Of a stretch of DNA of 64,000 bases, positions 19,149 to 26,859 are shown piece by piece. How positions within the stretch are numbered: the first letter of the stretch is position 1; each line of letters starts with the position of its first letter. The notes under the pieces were generated by a model. It was not told where the DNA came from, did not search any database, and worked only from the letters and a program-made list of their open reading frames with translations. The position numbers and the translations under genes are program-made. Source of the DNA: Curtobacterium pusillum (GTDB lineage Bacteria > Actinomycetota > Actinomycetes > Actinomycetales > Microbacteriaceae); NCBI RefSeq assembly GCF_007680845.1, contig NZ_VEIY01000008.1:62001-126000 (forward strand), in the 5' to 3' direction.

Positions 19149-19198
19149 CGTCGGACTGGAGGCGCGGTGCGGGCCCGCACCGCGCCTCCAGTCCGACG
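19149..19198. repeat. Dispersed repeat, perfect 50-base palindrome (terminator position)
   Basis: Positions 19149-19173 and 19174-19198 are exact reverse complements with no loop. It contains CTGGAGGCGCGG in each arm and lies between convergent sufU and the oxidoreductase gene, so it may end both transcripts. It is the longest perfect member of the family. Confidence 0.85.
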
Positions 19199-19232
19199 GC
19201 GGTCGCGTCGACCGCCTCGGCACCCCCGCCGC

Positions 19233-20285
19233 TCAGGGGAGCGTGACCACGAGCTTCCGGGCGGAGACGCCACCACGGAGTTCGGCGAGGGCATCCGGGA
19301 TCGCGTCGAGTCCGCGGCCGACCACGGATGCTGTCGGAGTCGCGCGGTACCGGCCGGTCCCGAGCGCCTCGGGCAGGAAGTCGCGGTAGATCGCCGGGCC
19401 GATGTCGGACTCGGTCGGTCGGCCACCCCAGATCGCCGAGATCGTGACGCCGTGCCGACGCTCGAGCCGCGCACGGAACGTCGTGATCGGCGTCGGGTAC
19501 GCGGAGGCGAGCCGGCCGCTGCCGGTCGCGGCGCGGACGATCGGCACCGTGCGGGTCAACGAGCCCTGACCGATGGCCAGCGTGCCGGCCAGCTGCCGGT
19601 CTGCGAGTGCGTCAAGGATGCGGCGAGCGGCGGAGGGGTCCCGGTAGTCGACCACGGACTCGGCGCCGAGCGACTGCACGAACGCGTGGTTCTTGGCGGA
19701 GGCGGTCCCGATCACCGCGTACCCGGCTGCGCGGGCGAGCTGGACGGCGTTCGCCCCGACGCTCGTCGAGGCGCCCCAGACCAGGACCACCCCGTCACGT
19801 GGTGCGGTGCCGACGGACGGCAGGGGGAGCGCGAGCTGGTCGGGCTCGAACAACCCCGCGGCGGCGGTGGAGACCGCGAGGGGCAGGACCGCGGCCTGCT
19901 CGACGGCGAGGTCGTCCGGTACCGGCGTGGTCAACCGTTCCAGCAGCAGGACGTGGTGTCGGAACGCGCCTTCGGCGGCGGTGTTGCGGTGCTGCTCCTG
20001 ACCCGCGGCGTGCCCGAGGACCCGGTCGCCGACACGGAACCGGTCCGCCCCGGCCCCGATCGCGACGACGGTGCCGGCGACGTCCGAGCCGAGGACGGCC
20101 GGGTACCGCAGCTTCGGGAAGACCACGTGGCGGAACAGGCCGCCCACGGCGTCGACCGGGTTCACGGCGACGGCTTCGGCACGGACGACGAGCTCGCCCG
20201 GTCCGGGCTGGGGCATCGGGGCAGCGCCGACCGTGAACCGTCCGGTCGACGACGTCCACAGTGCTTCGTTCTCCGCTGGTGCCAT
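19233..20285 (-). CDS. Zinc-type alcohol dehydrogenase-like / quinone oxidoreductase
   Basis: A 350-aa medium-chain dehydrogenase. The N-terminal GroES-like domain contains VRAEAVAVNPVDAVGG and VLGSDVAGTVVAIG, and the NADPH-binding domain contains LVWGASTSVGANAVQLARAAG. No structural zinc cysteines are seen, as in quinone oxidoreductase-like enzymes. The ATG at 20285 follows CGGAGGG at ideal spacing; an upstream in-frame GTG lies inside an operator and is rejected. It is divergent from a TetR gene with two operators between, so it is probably induced by the reactive substrate that the TetR senses. Confidence 0.9.
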   Translation of the reverse strand: MAPAENEALWTSSTGRFTVGAAPMPQPGPGELVVRAEAVAVNPVDAVGGLFRHVVFPKLRYPAVLGSDVAGTVVAIGAGADRFRVGDRVLGHAAGQEQHRNTAAEGAFRHHVLLLERLTTPVPDDLAVEQAAVLPLAVSTAAAGLFEPDQLALPLPSVGTAPRDGVVLVWGASTSVGANAVQLARAAGYAVIGTASAKNHAFVQSLGAESVVDYRDPSAARRILDALADRQLAGTLAIGQGSLTRTVPIVRAATGSGRLASAYPTPITTFRARLERRHGVTISAIWGGRPTESDIGPAIYRDFLPEALGTGRYRATPTASVVGRGLDAIPDALAELRGGVSARKLVVTLP

Positions 20286-20311
20286 GGGCCGGACCCTCCG
20301 CTCGTTCGGTG

Positions 20312-20328
20312 ATGACACGACGTGTCAT
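20312..20328. promoter_or_regulatory. TetR operator 1
   Basis: ATGACACGACGTGTCAT: eight-base perfect half-sites around one central base, in the spacer between the divergent oxidoreductase and TetR genes. Confidence 0.75.
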
Positions 20329-20343
20329 CGCTCATTGAACCAC

Positions 20344-20358
20344 GACACGTCGTGTCAT
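20344..20358. promoter_or_regulatory. TetR operator 2
   Basis: GACACGTCGTGTCAT, the same half-sites (GACACG/CGTGTC) with centre 30 bases from operator 1, just upstream of the TetR -10 element. This is about three helical turns, so both sites face the same side. Confidence 0.75.
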
Positions 20359-20361
20359 CAC

Positions 20362-20367
20362 TACAGT
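20362..20367 (+). promoter_or_regulatory. -10 element, leaderless promoter of TetR gene
   Basis: TACAGT six bases before the ATG at 20374; operator 2 ends three bases upstream, so the regulator should repress itself. Confidence 0.6.
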
Positions 20368-20373
20368 GTTGAC

Positions 20374-20988
20374 ATGCGCTGGTCCCCGGATGCCCGAGAG
20401 CGACTCGAGCGCGCGGCCTTCGAGCTGTTCGCCGAGCAGGGCTACCAGGCCACCACCGTCCCGCAGATCACCGCTCGGGCGGGGCTCACCACACGCACCT
20501 TCTTCCGGCACTTCGCCGACAAGCGTGAGGTGATCTTCGCCGGCGACGAGATCCCCGACGTCGCCCGGGCCGCGCTCGCCGCCGCGCCGCCCGACCTCGA
20601 CCCGCTCGACATCGTCGTCCACGGACTGCACCGTGTCGCCGACGAGCGGTTCGAGGGCCGTCACGACCAGGTGCGAGCGGTCCGGCGGCTCATCCTGTCC
20701 GAGCCCTCGCTCCGCGAGCGGGACGCACGGAAGCGGGCGGACCTGACGGACGCGGTCCGGCAGGGGTTCGTCGACCGTGGACTGGACGCGTCCGACGCCG
20801 CCGCGGTCGCCGAGACGGCGGTGGTGCTCTTCCACCTGGCGCTCGAGTCCTGGTTGGACGGACCCGCCGACCGGCGGATGGCCGACGTGGTCGACGAGCA
20901 GCTCGGTCGGCTCCGAGCGGTGCTCGATGGGCGTCCGGCCTCGTCACGGTTCGTCACCCGGCGTGACGGCCGACGGAACGCGACGTAG
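20374..20988 (+). CDS. TetR-family transcriptional repressor
   Basis: A 204-aa repressor. The N-terminal HTH reads AAFELFAEQGYQATTVPQITARAG with TTRTFFRHFADK after it, a textbook TetR signature. The C-terminal domain (about 70-190) is the ligand-binding helical bundle and is not recognisable beyond that. It is divergent from the oxidoreductase gene with two operators in the spacer, and 11 bases upstream of the FMN monooxygenase, so all three may form one xenobiotic-response unit. Confidence 0.92.
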   Translation: MRWSPDARERLERAAFELFAEQGYQATTVPQITARAGLTTRTFFRHFADKREVIFAGDEIPDVARAALAAAPPDLDPLDIVVHGLHRVADERFEGRHDQVRAVRRLILSEPSLRERDARKRADLTDAVRQGFVDRGLDASDAAAVAETAVVLFHLALESWLDGPADRRMADVVDEQLGRLRAVLDGRPASSRFVTRRDGRRNAT

Positions 20989-20999
20989 CGTCGCGGAGC

Positions 21000-22403
21000 G
21001 TGACCACCAGCAACCAGCCCCGGCAGATCCGCTTCAACGCGTTCGACATGAACTGCGTCGCGCACCAGTCCTCTGGACTCTGGCGGCACCCGCGAGACCG
21101 GTCTCGGCACTACAACGACCTCTCGTACTGGACCGAGCTCGCGAAGCTGCTCGAGCGGGGCACCTTCGACGGCATCTTCATCGCCGACGTCCTCGGCACC
21201 TACGACGTGTACGGCGGGACGGACGAAGCGGCGCTCCGGACCGGCTCGCAGGTACCCGTGAACGACCCGATCCTCCTCGTGTCCGCGATGGCTACGGTGA
21301 CCGAGCACCTCGGCTTCGGGATCACCGCCGGGACCGCGTACGAGCACCCGTACCCGTTCGCGCGACGCATCTCGACGCTGGACCACCTGACGAAGGGCCG
21401 GATCGGCTGGAACGTCGTCACCGGCTACCTGCCGAGTGCCGCTCGGAACATGGGGCAGACGGACCAGCTCGGCCACGACGACCGCTACGACGTCGCCGAC
21501 GAGTACCTCGAGGTCCTCTACAAGCTGTGGGAGGGCTCCTGGGAGGACGACGCCGTCGTCGAGGACCGCGAGACCGGCGTGTTCACGGACCCGGCGAAGG
21601 TGCACCCGATCGAGCACCACGGCAAGCACTTCGACGTCCCGGGGATCCACCTGTCCGAGCCGTCGATCCAGCGGAGCCCCGTCATCTACCAGGCCGGGGC
21701 GTCGCCCCGAGGCGTGCGCTTCGCGGCCGAGAACGCCGAGGCGGTCTTCGTCGGGGCCCCGACCCTGCCGCAGTTGGCGGCGACGGTCGCGAGGATCCGG
21801 GACGCCCTGGAGGCTGCTGGTCGCGACCGGTACGCCGCTCGCGTCTACACGCTGCTCACCGTCATCACGGACGCCACCGACGAGGCGGCGCAGGCCAAGT
21901 ACGAGGACTACCTGTCGTACGCGTCGGCCGAGGGCGCCCTGGTGCTCAACTCCGGGTGGATGGGCGTCGACCTGTCGCAGTACGACCTCGACCAACCGCT
22001 CGGCGGCATCGAGTCGAACGCGATCCAGTCCGCCGCGGCGAACCTGTCCGCGGCGACCGGCGAGGACGGGGCGAACTGGACCGTGCGGGACATCGCGAAG
22101 CACACCGCGATCGGCGGCCTGGGACCCGTCGCGGTCGGATCCGGTGCGACCATCGCCCAGCAGCTGGTCGACATCCAGGAGCAGACCGACGTCGACGGCT
22201 TCAACCTGGCCTACGCCGTGACCCCGGGCACGTGGGAGGACGTCATCGAGTTCGTCGTGCCCGAACTCCGCGCGCGCGGCGTCTACCCGTCGACGTACGA
22301 GGAGGGCTCGCTCCGCCACAAGCTGCACGGCCGCGGCGACCGTCTGCCCGAGGAGCACCGGGGGGCTTCCTTCCGGGTCGGACAGGCCTCGGTCGTAGGC
22401 TGA
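21000..22403 (+). CDS. NtaA/DmoA-family FMN-dependent monooxygenase
   Basis: A 467-aa flavin-dependent, two-component type monooxygenase of the NtaA/SnaA/DszA group. FDGIFIADVLGTYDVYGG near the N-terminus, GRIGWNVVTGYLPSAARN, and HFDVPGIHLSEPSIQRSP with VIYQAGASPRG are the characteristic blocks. Members act on sulfur compounds, chelators or similar molecules using FMNH2 supplied by a separate reductase, which is not next to it. GTG start; a -10 (TAGCGT, 20986-20991) eight bases upstream overlaps the TetR stop. Confidence 0.92.
   Translation: MTTSNQPRQIRFNAFDMNCVAHQSSGLWRHPRDRSRHYNDLSYWTELAKLLERGTFDGIFIADVLGTYDVYGGTDEAALRTGSQVPVNDPILLVSAMATVTEHLGFGITAGTAYEHPYPFARRISTLDHLTKGRIGWNVVTGYLPSAARNMGQTDQLGHDDRYDVADEYLEVLYKLWEGSWEDDAVVEDRETGVFTDPAKVHPIEHHGKHFDVPGIHLSEPSIQRSPVIYQAGASPRGVRFAAENAEAVFVGAPTLPQLAATVARIRDALEAAGRDRYAARVYTLLTVITDATDEAAQAKYEDYLSYASAEGALVLNSGWMGVDLSQYDLDQPLGGIESNAIQSAAANLSAATGEDGANWTVRDIAKHTAIGGLGPVAVGSGATIAQQLVDIQEQTDVDGFNLAYAVTPGTWEDVIEFVVPELRARGVYPSTYEEGSLRHKLHGRGDRLPEEHRGASFRVGQASVVG
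22396..22401 (+). promoter_or_regulatory. -10 element, leaderless promoter of GNAT gene
   Basis: TAGGCT lies six bases before the GTG at 22408 and overlaps the 3' end of the monooxygenase gene. Confidence 0.5.
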
Positions 22404-22407
22404 CCCG

Positions 22408-22974
22408 GTGATCGGATCGTCCTGCGTCGTGCGTGCCGCGACCGAGGACGAGGTCGCGGCCTGTGTCGAGCTGTGGACCAGCGCCGTCGCGACCCGGGAC
22501 GGCGTACCGGAGTCGGACGCCGTGCGGGACCGGGCGCGGTCGAAGTTCGGTGCGCCGCGGGTCGCGCTCCTGGTCGCGTCGGACGATCACGGCCTCGCCG
22601 GGTTCACCCTCGTCACGGCCCCGGGCAGTGGCGGCCCGGGTGGTCCGGAGGACGCTGCGTACCTCTCGCTCCTCGCCGTCGCCCCACGGGCGCAGGGTCA
22701 CGGCCTCGGGCGGGCCCTGCTGCGGGCTGCGGTCGCCGAGGCTGCCCGCGCCGGACACGAGCGGTGCCTCCTGCACGCACTCGAGGACAACGCGCCGGCC
22801 CTCCGGCTCTACACGAGCGCCGGGTTCCGCCCGGTCGGTGAGGCGTTCCCGCACGCACTGAGCGGGCGGCCGACGCGCGCCTGGACCGCGGTCAGTGCGG
22901 TCAGTGCGCCAGGGGAGCGGGCAGCGCCTCGTCCGGCGTCGGCCACGGAGCCCACTTCGCCCGGGGCGCCGTGA
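22408..22974 (+). CDS. GNAT-family N-acetyltransferase
   Basis: A 188-aa acyl-CoA dependent acetyltransferase. The acetyl-CoA binding motif A is LAVAPRAQGHGLGRALLRAA (around residues 92-110), preceded by the beta4 strand AAYLSLLAVAP and followed by LHALEDNAPALRLYTSAGF. The substrate is unknown. The last 74 bases overlap, in antisense, the end of the convergent VOC gene, and the C-terminal P/A-rich tail lies in that overlap. Confidence 0.85.
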   Translation: MIGSSCVVRAATEDEVAACVELWTSAVATRDGVPESDAVRDRARSKFGAPRVALLVASDDHGLAGFTLVTAPGSGGPGGPEDAAYLSLLAVAPRAQGHGLGRALLRAAVAEAARAGHERCLLHALEDNAPALRLYTSAGFRPVGEAFPHALSGRPTRAWTAVSAVSAPGERAAPRPASATEPTSPGAP

Positions 22975-23458
22975 GCAGGTAGGGCTGCGGCGACGGGTAG
23001 CTGACGATCTCCAGCGTCGAACCCCACGGCGTCCTGGTGTACACGAACCGGTTGCCGTCGCCCGCCTCGAGCCCGCGGAGGTCCCGCGGCTCCGAGTTGC
23101 GGGAGCCCCCGGCCGCTTCGACCCGGGCGAGGGCCTCGTCGAGGTCGTCCGCGTACACCGCGAGGTGCTGCCAGCCGAGGTCCGACGGGTGTGCAGCGCC
23201 GTGCTGGTCCGGGCCGAGGTACTCGAACAGCTCGAGTCCCGGGCCCTCGGGGAGGGCGAGCATCCGCATCGCGCCCTGCCCCATCGTCGCGGGGATGCCG
23301 AGGTACCGGTGCGCTTCCGGGGAGTCGTTCGGCGCCTCGGTGCGGCAGCGCATGTCGTAGAGGACGACGGCGCCGAGCGCCGCCACGAAGAACGTCGTCG
23401 CGGCCTCGATGTCGGGCACGGTGACACCGACGTGGTCGATCCTGATTCCCCTGGTCAT
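22901..23458 (-). CDS. VOC-family (glyoxalase/bleomycin resistance fold) protein
   Basis: A 185-aa metalloenzyme-fold protein. IRIDHVGVTVPDIEAATTFF at the N-terminus and WQHLAVYADDLDEALARVE in the middle are the two repeated beta-alpha modules; the histidines in DHVG and WQHL with E residues (LELFEYL, STLEIVSYP) could form the metal site. The reaction is unknown. ATG at 23458 is chosen over an upstream in-frame start because homologues begin just before IRIDHVG; a GAGGAT element six bases upstream may be its -10. It overlaps the GNAT gene tail to tail by 74 bases. Confidence 0.82.
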   Translation of the reverse strand: MTRGIRIDHVGVTVPDIEAATTFFVAALGAVVLYDMRCRTEAPNDSPEAHRYLGIPATMGQGAMRMLALPEGPGLELFEYLGPDQHGAAHPSDLGWQHLAVYADDLDEALARVEAAGGSRNSEPRDLRGLEAGDGNRFVYTRTPWGSTLEIVSYPSPQPYLLTAPRAKWAPWPTPDEALPAPLAH

Positions 23459-23578
23459 GCGGAGATCCTCACACCGGCGGGTCGCGGCGGCGCGGGCGGC
23501 GCCCATCGGTGCGGCCGGGGTGCGGTTTCCCGCACCCGCAGGATGCCCGAGTCCCGATCACGGGAACAGGGAAACCCC

Positions 23579-23598
23579 AGGTCAGGGCAGCCTCACCT
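23579..23598. promoter_or_regulatory. Possible DtxR/MntR-type metal-regulator box
   Basis: AGGTCAGGGCAGCCTCACCT is an imperfect inverted repeat (AGGTNAGG ... CCTNACCT) 40 bases before the VIT-type transporter start. The half-sites resemble iron/manganese regulator boxes, but the spacing is wider than the classical 19-base site. Confidence 0.35.
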
Positions 23599-23637
23599 TG
23601 CTGGTGCACGGCCTCGGGGAGTGCCATCCTTGCTCCC

Positions 23638-24357
23638 ATGTCGACCGCATCGGACCTCGTGCTCCCCGCCACCGATCACGACGTGACCAGCGCCGCGCGG
23701 CTCAACTGGCTGCGCGCCGGGCTGCTCGGGGCGAACGACGGCATCGTCTCCGTCGCGGCGGTCCTCGTCGGCGTCGCCGGCGCCGGTGCCGGCACGGGGC
23801 CCGTCATCGCGGCGGGGACGGCCGCACTCGTCGGCGGTGCGGTGTCGATGGCGCTCGGCGAGTACGTGTCGGTGAGCGGTGCCCGGGACGCCCAGCGCAC
23901 CGGGCAGGCCGCGCAGCAGGCCGAGCTCGCAGCGGAGTCCGAGGACGCCGACACCATCGCTGCCCACTACCGGGACCTCGGCGTCGACCCGACCGTCGCC
24001 GGGGCGGTCGCCGCCGAGCTCGTGCGGCCCGAGGTCCGGCGTCGCCGCGCAGCCGTCGCGCTCCGGGACGCCGAGGACGACGTGGTGAGCCCGTGGCGGG
24101 CCGCCTGGGTCTCCGCGGCGACGTTCACCACCGGCGCCGCCCTGCCCTTCCTCGCCATGCTCCTCGCCCCGGAGTCCGCCCGCGTGGCGGTCACGGTCGT
24201 GGCCGTCCTGATCGCACTCGCCGCGACCGGTGCCACCGGGGCGACGCTCGGCGGAGCGCCCCGCACCAGGGCGACGATCCGGGTGGTGCTCGGCGGCGCG
24301 CTCGCGCTCGCGGCCACCTACGCGGCCGGCACCGTGCTCGGCGCACACGCGCTCTGA
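23638..24357 (+). CDS. VIT1/CCC1-family Fe/Mn transporter
   Basis: A 239-aa membrane protein of the vacuolar iron transporter family. The first helix carries LRAGLLGANDGIVSVAAVLVG (over two segments), the diagnostic N-terminal motif. Then come GGAVSMALGEYVSVSGARDAQ, the helical cytoplasmic metal-binding region (about residues 80-140, with many E/D), and three C-terminal helices. Members export Fe2+ or Mn2+ by proton exchange. A DtxR-like inverted repeat upstream fits metal-dependent control, but only by inspection. Confidence 0.9.
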   Translation: MSTASDLVLPATDHDVTSAARLNWLRAGLLGANDGIVSVAAVLVGVAGAGAGTGPVIAAGTAALVGGAVSMALGEYVSVSGARDAQRTGQAAQQAELAAESEDADTIAAHYRDLGVDPTVAGAVAAELVRPEVRRRRAAVALRDAEDDVVSPWRAAWVSAATFTTGAALPFLAMLLAPESARVAVTVVAVLIALAATGATGATLGGAPRTRATIRVVLGGALALAATYAAGTVLGAHAL

Positions 24358-24402
24358 CGTCGTCCGGAACGGGCGTTCCAGGATCGGCGGTCGGACACAC
24401 GA

Positions 24403-24422
24403 CCGTTACACGGGGGTAACGG
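24403..24422. promoter_or_regulatory. Inverted repeat upstream of NCS1 transporter
   Basis: CCGTTAC-N6-GTAACGG, seven-base arms, located about 20 bases upstream of a TAGCGT -10 (24442-24447) and 77 bases before the transporter ATG. A likely operator for the transporter-racemase pair. Confidence 0.45.
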
Positions 24423-24498
24423 GGCGGGTGACACCGCTCCCTAGCGTCGTGGCAGGGGCGCAGACCGTCCGCCCCTTCCGCTCCTGGAGGAGGACGCC

Positions 24499-26058
24499 AT
24501 GGCCACAGAGACCGCGACCCCGGTCGCCGCGCCCCACGCCCCCGTCACGACCGCCGCCCCCGCGGGCGCCGGCGTGGTCAAGCCGACGTACGACCCAGCC
24601 CTGACGAACGAGGACCTCGCCCCGCTGCGCCGGCAGACGTGGACGAGCTACAACATCTTCGCGTTCTGGATGTCCGACGTGCACTCCGTCGGCGGGTACG
24701 TCACCGCCGGCTCGCTCTTCGCGCTCGGCATCGCGAGCTGGCAGGTGCTCGTCGCCCTCGTCGTCGGCATCCTCGTCGTGCAGGTGTTCGCGAACCTCGT
24801 CGCGAAGCCCTCGCAGCGGACCGGGGTCCCGTACCCGGTGATCAACCGCGCCGTGTTCGGGGTGCTCGGGGCGAACGTCCCCGCGATCATCCGTGGTCTC
24901 ATCGCGATGGCCTGGTACGGCGTCCAGACGTTCCTCGCCGCCCAGTCGCTCAACATCGTGTTCCTCAAGTTCATCCCGGCCTCCGCAGGGCTCCTCGAGC
25001 ACTCGTTCCTCGGGCTCTCCGCGCTCGGCTGGATCTCCTACGCGATCCTCTGGGTCGCCCAGGGCGCCCTGTTCTGGATGGGCATGGACGCCATCCGGAA
25101 GTTCATCGACTGGGCGGGTCCCGCCGTCTACGTCATCATGATCGCGCTCGCGATCTACCTCGTGGCGCGGGCCGGGATCGGGAACATCTCGTTCACCCTG
25201 TCGGCCGGTGCGCCGCTGTCGTTCGGCGCGAGCATCCCGGTGATGCTGTCGGCGATCGCTCTCGTCGTGAGCTACTTCTCCGGGCCCATGCTCAACTTCG
25301 GTGACTTCTCCCGCTACGCGAAGTCCTACGGCGCGGTCAAGCGCGGCAACCTCTGGGGGCTGCCGATCAACTTCCTGTTCTTCTCGGTCCTCACCGTGCT
25401 CTGCGCGAGCGCCACGGTGCCCGTGTTCGGCAAGCTGATCACCGACCCGATCGAGACCGTCCAGGCCATCGACGCCCCGTTCGCGATCCTCCTCGGCGGG
25501 CTCACGTTCGTCACGGCGACCGTCGGCATCAACATCGTCGCGAACTTCATCAGCCCCGCGTTCGACTTCTCGAACGTCGCCCCGCGGAAGATCAGCTGGC
25601 GCACCGGCGGCATGATCGCCGCGGTCGGCTCGGTGCTGCTGACGCCGTGGAACTGGTACGGCAACGACCAGGCGATCCTCTACACGCTCGGGGTGCTCGG
25701 TGCCCTCATCGGCCCGCTGTTCGGTATCCTCATCGCCGGCTACTACATCGTCGCGAAGCAGCGCGTGGCGGTCGACGACATGTACACGACCGACACGACC
25801 GCGCGGTACTGGTACACGAAGGGGTTCAACCCGAACGCGATCTGGACGCTGGTCGTCACGGGCGCGGTCTCGGTCGCGAGCGCCGTCCTGCCGTCGGTGC
25901 TCGGTGTGGTGCCGTGGCTGTCGAACTACAGCTGGTTCATCGGCTGCGGCCTCGGCCTGGTCGTGTTCTGGGGCATGGAACGGATCCGTCCGAGCATGCC
26001 CGCCCTCGCCGCCGACGACCCGACCGTCGACGACGGCGCCGCGGACGGCCGGGCCTGA
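24499..26058 (+). CDS. NCS1-family nucleobase/allantoin/hydantoin transporter
   Basis: A 519-aa permease with about twelve helices. The N-terminal LRRQTWTSYNIFAFWMSDVH and following GGYVTAGSLFALGIASWQ are hallmarks of NCS1 transporters (cytosine, uracil, allantoin, hydantoin symporters); GVPYPVINRAVFGVLGANVP and IRGLIAMAWYGVQTFLA follow in order. The gene directly downstream is an Asp/Glu/hydantoin racemase, which points to hydantoin or allantoin as substrate. CTGGAGGAGG precedes the ATG at 24499. Confidence 0.93.
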   Translation: MATETATPVAAPHAPVTTAAPAGAGVVKPTYDPALTNEDLAPLRRQTWTSYNIFAFWMSDVHSVGGYVTAGSLFALGIASWQVLVALVVGILVVQVFANLVAKPSQRTGVPYPVINRAVFGVLGANVPAIIRGLIAMAWYGVQTFLAAQSLNIVFLKFIPASAGLLEHSFLGLSALGWISYAILWVAQGALFWMGMDAIRKFIDWAGPAVYVIMIALAIYLVARAGIGNISFTLSAGAPLSFGASIPVMLSAIALVVSYFSGPMLNFGDFSRYAKSYGAVKRGNLWGLPINFLFFSVLTVLCASATVPVFGKLITDPIETVQAIDAPFAILLGGLTFVTATVGINIVANFISPAFDFSNVAPRKISWRTGGMIAAVGSVLLTPWNWYGNDQAILYTLGVLGALIGPLFGILIAGYYIVAKQRVAVDDMYTTDTTARYWYTKGFNPNAIWTLVVTGAVSVASAVLPSVLGVVPWLSNYSWFIGCGLGLVVFWGMERIRPSMPALAADDPTVDDGAADGRA

Positions 26059-26063
26059 GACCG

Positions 26064-26828
26064 GTGCGGATCCGCGTCGTCAACCCGAACACGACGGCCT
26101 CGATGACCGCGGCGATCGGCACTGCCGCCGCCGCGGTCGCGGGACCGGGCACGATCGTCGAGGCCGTGCACCCGACGATGGGGCCCGCGTCGATCGAGAG
26201 CCACTACGAGGAGGCGCTCGCCGTCCCGGGCCTGCTCGAGCAGATCGCGATCGGGGAGCGTGACGGGGTCGATGCCTTCGTGGTGGCGTGCTTCGGTGAC
26301 CCCGGGCTCGACGCCGCACGCGAGGTCGCCTCCGGCCCCGTCATCGGGATCGCGGAGGCGGGCTTCCACGCCGCCGCGATGCTCGGCCGGCGCTTCGGTG
26401 TCGTCACGACGCTCGCCAGGACGACCGGGCGGGCCCACGAGCTCACGGAGCGGTACGGGTTCGCCTCGCTCGTGACCGAGATCCGTGCGTGCGAGGTCCC
26501 GGTGCTCCGCCTGGAGGACCCCGCATCGGACGCCCGCGCGCTCGTCATCGAGGAGTGCCGCCGGGTGGTCGACGGTGGCGCGGACGCGGTGGTGCTCGGC
26601 TGTGCGGGGATGGCGGCGTTCTGCGCGGAGGTGTCCCGCGCGATCGGGGCGCCGGTGGTCGACGGGGTCGCCGCGGCCACGGTCCTCGCGGAGTCGCTCG
26701 TGCGGCTCGGGCTGACCACGGGGCGGACGGGTGAGTACGCGCTCCCGCCGGCCAAGCCGATGGTCGGACTGTTGGCGGGGTTCGAACGCGGCCACGCGGC
26801 GGAGGTGGGCGTCGGGGCGGGCGCGTGA
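26064..26828 (+). CDS. Asp/Glu/hydantoin racemase (allantoin/hydantoin racemase type)
   Basis: A 254-aa racemase. The N-terminal RIRVVNPNTTASMTAAIG is the family opening, and the two catalytic cysteines are in VVACFGDPG (about 76) and VLGCAGM (about 184), the cysteine pair of cofactor-free racemases. It would interconvert the enantiomers of a hydantoin or allantoin taken up by the NCS1 protein encoded five bases upstream. GTG start. No hydantoinase or allantoinase gene is nearby, so the downstream step must be elsewhere. Confidence 0.88.
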   Translation: MRIRVVNPNTTASMTAAIGTAAAAVAGPGTIVEAVHPTMGPASIESHYEEALAVPGLLEQIAIGERDGVDAFVVACFGDPGLDAAREVASGPVIGIAEAGFHAAAMLGRRFGVVTTLARTTGRAHELTERYGFASLVTEIRACEVPVLRLEDPASDARALVIEECRRVVDGGADAVVLGCAGMAAFCAEVSRAIGAPVVDGVAAATVLAESLVRLGLTTGRTGEYALPPAKPMVGLLAGFERGHAAEVGVGAGA

Positions 26829-26845
26829 CGCGCCTCCCGTCCGAC
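26828..26845. repeat. Dispersed repeat, single copy
   Basis: CGCGCCTCCCGTCCGAC between the convergent racemase and SRPBCC genes; one arm of the GGAGGCGCG family. Confidence 0.5.
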
Positions 26846-26859
26846 CGTCCGGTCCGCGC

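Noticed and set aside
20286..20318. Upstream GTG start (20318) for the oxidoreductase
   Set aside because: It falls inside TetR operator 1 and has no ribosome site, while the ATG at 20285 follows GGAGG at ideal spacing.
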